Assembly (NCBI GenBank): GCA_050180235.1
Contig: JBFXEJ010000168.1
Location: forward strand, 1 to 8,923
From: JAABRU01 sp050180235
GTDB taxonomy: Bacteria > Desulfobacterota > Desulfobacteria > Desulfobacterales > Desulfococcaceae
Direction: 5' to 3'
Length of the DNA stretch: 8,923 nucleotides
Made by a program: the position numbers and the translations under genes
Shown here: one piece after another, positions 6,458 through 8,923 of the stretch
Layout of the letters: each line of letters opens with the position of its first letter
Numbering within the stretch: position 1 is the first letter of the stretch
Notes under the pieces: generated by a model
Told to the model about the DNA's origin: nothing
Database searches by the model: none
The model's input: the letters and a program-made list of their open reading frames with translations, nothing else

Positions 6458-6538
6458 TTATGCAGGGCAGGAAATGAAACAGGTTGTAACTTTGGGATGA
6501 CTTTTAAAGAATAACGATAAGATGTCTGTATCAGTCAG
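6458..6538 (-). pseudogene. remnant of a VapC-like PIN-domain toxin (N-terminus only)
   Basis: The minus strand reads LTDTDILSLFFKSHPKV, which closely matches the opening of VapC toxins (usually LLDTDILSLFF plus a short loop). D of the DTD motif would be the first acidic residue of the PIN ribonuclease active site. A TGA lies where the second codon should be, and after about 26 codons the frame ends at TAA (6458-6460) with no recognisable continuation. It begins within the end of the antitoxin remnant, as expected for a translationally coupled vapBC pair. It is not functional as read. Confidence 0.55.
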
Positions 6539-6769
6539 TGAAGGTTTTCACATTTTCTTTTCCCTGAAAATGCCTGCTGACGGGGTTCCGCTGTTTTTTT
6601 CAAAAAATCGTCAAATTCTTCATCAGGTATATCATTCCGGCATCCTGCAAATTTCATGATCTCATCCTTAACTGTTTGCAGGTGTTCCCAATCCCGGTCT
6701 GCAGAAATGTACAAAATTACAAAGTTCCGGCAGCTTTTCATACGGAATAAGGCTGATTTCTTCTGTCAG
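6535..6769 (-). pseudogene. frameshifted VapB-type antitoxin remnant
   Basis: Two reading frames together resemble antitoxins that precede PIN toxins. One frame from 6769 reads TEEISLIPYEKLPELCNFVHFC. The next frame continues DRDWEHLQTVKDEIMKFAG and then DEEFDDFLKKTAEPRQQ to the stop at 6535. The C-terminal pattern MKFAG…PDEEFDDFL…RRQQAFS is typical of these small antitoxins. The intact piece alone would start at an internal ATG (6741) and read an unlikely N-terminus. A further disruption lies near 6770-6780, where an ATGAC motif appears duplicated behind AAGGA. The pair lies immediately beyond the attC site at 6797, so it may once have been the next cassette. Confidence 0.5.
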
Positions 6770-6796
6770 TCATCTGTCATATCTTCCTTATCAAAT

Positions 6797-6875
6797 ATAT
6801 AACGTCAAGCCTAGCTGTTCGGTTTTGCGAAGCGAAGCGGAGCAAAACCGAATCCTCTGGAGCGCCGGGTTAGGC
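6797..6875 (-). other. attC-like integron recombination site
   Basis: Read on the minus strand, the site starts with GCCTAAC (6875-6869), a perfect RYYYAAC core, followed by CCGGCGCTC. An 11-bp perfect stem (TTCGGTTTTGC / GCAAAACCGAA on the plus strand) lies around a GC-rich loop, then GGCTTGAC and the core GTTATAT (6803-6797), which keeps the essential GTT. The total is 79 bp, within the usual range. The stop codon of the upstream gene is 8 bp away. The GCCTAA of this site is complementary to TTAGGC at the other end of the cassette, as expected when the circular cassette was inserted. Confirmation needs a covariance-model search. Confidence 0.65.
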
Positions 6876-8054
6876 ATTTTTTACTAATACCCAAATACGT
6901 TGATTCTCCAAGGATTATTCAAATAATCATGAGGAGTTAATGAGTCAGTATCAAGCACTTCTCTTTCGTTGTTTAGTAATGCGATATCATATTGTGTTTT
7001 CTTCAATACTTCTAATAAATCAAGCTCAATTCTTTGGATAAATGCATTATAATATGCCGGATTATAATATACATTTTCACAATGACCTGCTATTAGAATG
7101 CTTATATCATATTTTAAATTATTTCTATCGGTTATTTGTTTAGCTAAATCTTTATATAAATGTTCATCGTCTTCAAAATAACTGATAAGAATATGAGTCT
7201 TGTTGTTTCTTTCTGGGAACACTGTAAAAAAGAGATACTCCATTCTATCATCAGAGTGATTTATTTTATTTCCGTTAAAATCAAAATCTAAATAAAAAGA
7301 TGAAGAAACTGCAGTAGGATAAAATAGAGGGAGTTCATAATGATGAGTTTTAATTCTTTTGTAATTACTACTTAATATTGAATCATTAAATATGTTTATA
7401 TTCTCTTCTGTATCAATATCTGATTGCTCACCAAAGTTAATTAAAGCCGATGTTTCACATTTTTTATGTGAAGAAACAACAAAAGCTCGGTAAGCAAATA
7501 AAAAATTTTGAATGTCCGAACCTGTATAAGGTTCTACTTCAATAGGTCTAAAAATTGCGTCATGTTTATTGCAAAACCCCCAAAATATAGAAGCAAATTT
7601 TTTTCCAATAGGTTTAGAACCAGTTAGCAAACCTTCTTTGAAATCAATGGTCATGACATGTCCGTTTTCAGCTATTTGACTCAGCACCCCATTGTTTTGT
7701 ATAGAGTGCGCTGCTGAAACTACTTCGCAAGTTGAATTACTTGCTTCAGGATGCCAGCATTTTTTATTTTTTTCAATGCTTCTTTTACCCAGTTCTCGGT
7801 GAACAGCAATAAAATCTTCTTGAGATATGTCAACCAATTTGAATTGTTGAAAAAGTTCTTCTCCTCCTTCATTTTTTTCAAATTTTCTTACGACAGCAAT
7901 AAAATCATTCCAGATATCAGGGTTTAAACCACCTTTTCGAAAATCAGAAAGAATTTTAAAAAATAATTCATGGTTTATTTGAGGATGTTTGATTAGTTCT
8001 ATATAGTTTGCCATGATATTTACATCCTTTCTGTTTTTATTATAAATGCCTAAC
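6803..8054 (-). mobile_element. putative integron gene cassette (orphan, no intI in window)
   Basis: Boundaries are the GTTAGGC core at 8054-8048 (minus strand) and the attC at 6875-6797. The cassette is about 1.25 kb and carries one gene oriented towards its attC, the standard arrangement. The two ends share a perfect 12-bp inverted repeat (GGTTAGGCATTT at 6868-6879 and its complement at 8044-8055). The gene is far more AT-rich than its surroundings: hand counts give 17 and 14 G+C per 60 in two lines (7021, 7321) against 36 per 60 at 5041. No integron integrase or attI is seen, so it fits a single attC lacking integrase, or the edge of an array. A terminal-repeat transposon is the alternative reading. 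Confidence 0.6.
6884..8014 (-). CDS. cassette-encoded protein of unknown function with a Cys/His motif
   Basis: A 376-residue, apparently cytoplasmic protein with no signal peptide or membrane segment. Residues 86-152 hold a striking motif: C86-x-H88-P89, C96, AHSIQ with H103, NGHV with H119, then GFCNKHD with C148 and H151. I recall similar stretches in other uncharacterised bacterial proteins but cannot name a family. The spacing suggests a metal-binding, possibly treble-clef or HNH-like site, but the function is not established. Residues about 225-310 alternate strands and helices (including YLFFTVFPE and THILISYFEDDEHLYKDL). The C-terminus ends NPWRINVFGY. The start at 8014 is supported by AAAGGA 10 bases upstream and by the core site 33 bp before it, typical cassette spacing. 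It is strongly AT-rich compared with neighbours, consistent with recent acquisition. Cassette genes of this kind are often defence or stress functions, but that is only a possibility here. Confidence 0.82.
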   Translation of the reverse strand: MANYIELIKHPQINHELFFKILSDFRKGGLNPDIWNDFIAVVRKFEKNEGGEELFQQFKLVDISQEDFIAVHRELGKRSIEKNKKCWHPEASNSTCEVVSAAHSIQNNGVLSQIAENGHVMTIDFKEGLLTGSKPIGKKFASIFWGFCNKHDAIFRPIEVEPYTGSDIQNFLFAYRAFVVSSHKKCETSALINFGEQSDIDTEENINIFNDSILSSNYKRIKTHHYELPLFYPTAVSSSFYLDFDFNGNKINHSDDRMEYLFFTVFPERNNKTHILISYFEDDEHLYKDLAKQITDRNNLKYDISILIAGHCENVYYNPAYYNAFIQRIELDLLEVLKKTQYDIALLNNEREVLDTDSLTPHDYLNNPWRINVFGY

Positions 8055-8067
8055 CATTGATTATCAG
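8039..8067 (-). promoter_or_regulatory. candidate promoter of the cassette gene spanning the cassette junction
   Basis: On the minus strand, CTGATA (8067-8062) and an exact TATAAT (8044-8039) are separated by 17 bp. The -35 matches consensus at 4 of 6 positions. The -10 lies inside the cassette and the -35 lies outside it, within the first hairpin repeat, so insertion itself would have made the promoter. The leader would be about 18 nt and include the AAAGGA site. Confidence 0.4.
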
Positions 8068-8168
8068 GTCAGTTTTCCCTGATAATACCCAAAACGCCAT
8101 TATCAGGGCAGATTCGCCCTGATAATACCCAAAAACACCACTTATCAGGTCGGCTTTCCTGATTCAGG
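8060..8168. repeat. three tandem hairpin repeats
   Basis: TTATCAGG begins three units at 8061, 8100 and 8142 (periods 39 and 42). The first two units contain a 9-bp inverted repeat ATTATCAGG…CCTGATAAT followed by ACCCAAAA; the third is degenerate (TTATCAGG…CCTGATTCAGG). They lie directly upstream of the cassette gene, and the first unit supplies its candidate -35 box. They do not have attC core sites. They may be an operator array, a transcript-level structure or a simple repeat. Confidence 0.75.
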
Positions 8169-8248
8169 ATTTTGCATCCGGCTGTTTTCAGTCCAATCAT
8201 CGCTTTGCAAAGTGGCCTGCACGAAAAAAAATTCAGTGGGAAATTCCG

Positions 8249-8277
8249 AAAGCAGGAACCCTGCTTTTTTTAATTTT
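8249..8277 (+). terminator. intrinsic terminator, plus strand
   Basis: AAAGCAGG (8249-8256), a 3-base loop AAC and CCTGCTTT (8260-8267) form a perfect 8-bp stem followed by TTTT and AATTTT. Outer bases GGGAAA and TTTTCCC can extend the stem. No plus-strand gene lies directly upstream, so what it terminates is unclear. It could shield the region from antisense reading or be left from a lost gene. On the minus strand it has no U-tract. Confidence 0.55.
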
Positions 8278-8440
8278 CCCAAAATGCCATCAGGCACTCT
8301 GAAGAATGGAGAAACAGTTTGATTTTGTCCATATGCAAAAATATGCCGGACATTCTGATATATTTCGATTTGATATTACACGGTTTCCGTTTAATCACCA
8401 TAATCCCGGATTGTCCAGTATCAGAAAATTTTGTCTGTAT

Positions 8441-8715
8441 TCATGCAAAATCTTTCAATTTTATGTCACCTTCTATATAACGTTGAATAATACCGGAAAT
8501 AAGCGTTTGACAGGGTATCCCCATTTCCACAGCTTTTTTTTGTATACCAATATAATCATGATCGTGCAGACGAATGGTGATACGTCTGTTTTTTTTAACG
8601 TATTGCTGGCAGCAGTTTTTATTGATTCAATCTCTTTTTTTGATGGTGCAGACAGTTTCATACTGCCTTTTTCCAGGGCATCAAGAATAAATTTTTCTTC
8701 TTTGTCATATTTCAT
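8441..8715 (-). pseudogene. CopG/BrnA-like antitoxin, split by a one-base deficit in an A8 run
   Basis: From ATG at 8715 the frame reads MKYDKEEKFILDALEKG, then PSKKEIESIKTAASNTLKK, a familiar N-terminus of BrnA/CopG-type antitoxins that bind DNA and neutralise a small ribonuclease. At an A8 run (minus strand, near 8589-8596) the frame is lost. The -1 frame continues perfectly as NRRITIRLHDHDYIGIQKKA and then MGIPCQTLISGIIQRYIEGD (a ribbon-helix-helix strand and helices) to TGA at 8441-8443. One more A would give a 91-residue protein of normal length. It may be a pseudogene, a phase-variable tract, slippage-dependent expression or a read error. No toxin partner is seen on either side. Element C begins 3 bp before the ATG, and no ribosome site remains. 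Confidence 0.72.
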
Positions 8716-8718
8716 TTT

Positions 8719-8800
8719 AGGTGATTTATGAAAATAAATATCCCATTTCACTTCACAGACACAGGGCAAAAGCTGGAAGCTTTTGCTACTTTTCTGGGTA
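8719..8800. repeat. element C: truncated copy of the element B family
   Basis: The first 80 positions match element B (6230-6310) at about 69, including AGGTGATTT at the outer end, TGAAAATAAATAT and CACAGGGCAAAA. The right terminal repeat of element B has no recognisable counterpart, so this copy is truncated or decayed. It is in the same orientation as B. Its outer end lies three bases from the antitoxin start codon. Confidence 0.7.
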
Positions 8801-8923
8801 GTGGGTCTGCACATACTGACAAAAAATTAACTATTTGATATTATTATATTTTAAAAAGTATACTGATTTTTGTCTATACATAATAAATACAAATAGTTAT
8901 ACGATACATCCATGATACTGCTT
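8801..8923. other. very AT-rich edge of the window
   Basis: No gene is supported. A 10-bp inverted repeat, TAACTATTTG at 8828-8837 and CAAATAGTTA at 8890-8899, brackets a stretch almost free of G and C. It could be a regulatory or end sequence of something beyond the window, but nothing decides this. Confidence 0.4.

Larger units (their letters stand above)
8015..8440. other. intergenic region between cassette gene and antitoxin gene
   Basis: Apart from the cassette promoter, the three hairpin repeats and the plus-strand terminator, I see no supported gene. A small perfect palindrome CTTTGCAAAG lies at 8203-8212. A plus-strand open frame that starts at 8306 runs antisense through the antitoxin gene and has no coding character. 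Confidence 0.5.

Noticed and set aside
8060..8168. Tandem hairpin repeats as a CRISPR array
   Set aside because: The units are themselves near-identical through the whole period, with no unique spacers, and there are only three.
8306..8731. Plus-strand open frame of 141 codons
   Set aside because: It is antisense to the antitoxin gene, and both minus-strand halves there match a recognised family.

Overview
The window looks like an accessory, repeat-rich stretch of a mid-GC Gram-negative chromosome. The best guess is a Desulfobacterota-type sulfate reducer. That guess rests on three things: a KaiC-like/XRE/cupin fusion, a DsrE-like protein, and a J-domain protein whose N-terminal region (MYLARKK…YCIRESY…RDLFDLG) I recall from that group. 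No rRNA, tRNA or housekeeping gene fixes the taxonomy, so this is inference. No CRISPR array or complete insertion sequence was seen.

Left part (1-4071). A possible tail of an upstream gene (1-57) is followed by a near-consensus sigma70 promoter (219-246) and a complete XerC/D-type tyrosine recombinase (413-1351). This converges, with a 15-bp overlap, on an exported protein of unknown function (1337-2323, minus). A regulator then runs 2770-4071. It joins a KaiC/RecA-like domain that has lost its Walker A motif to an XRE helix-turn-helix and a cupin. A 17-bp palindrome between its candidate promoter and start codon is a plausible autoregulatory operator.

Middle (4072-6226). A hairpin element with terminal inverted repeats (element A) contains a perfect 30-bp GC-rich palindrome. 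It precedes a membrane-anchored DsrE-like protein (4373-4927), which converges on a C-terminal J-domain protein (4990-6006, minus). A second, unrelated long inverted repeat (element D, 6101-6226) follows.

Right part (6227-8923). This is a scrapyard of small mobile DNA: a MITE-like element B, a broken vapBC-type toxin-antitoxin pair, and then the most interesting object, an apparent integron gene cassette without an integron integrase in the window. The cassette holds a very AT-rich 376-codon gene of unknown function (6884-8014, minus). It has a canonical-looking attC site 8 bp after its stop codon and a GTTAGGC core site 33 bp before its start codon. Upstream of it are three tandem hairpin repeats. 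Farther right, a CopG/BrnA-like antitoxin gene (8441-8715, minus) is split by a one-base deficit in an A8 run, and its upstream region has been replaced by a copy of the element-B family (element C) that begins three bases from the start codon.

The genes do not form one pathway. The common theme is acquired, partly decaying accessory DNA, with few same-strand neighbours and several convergent pairs.
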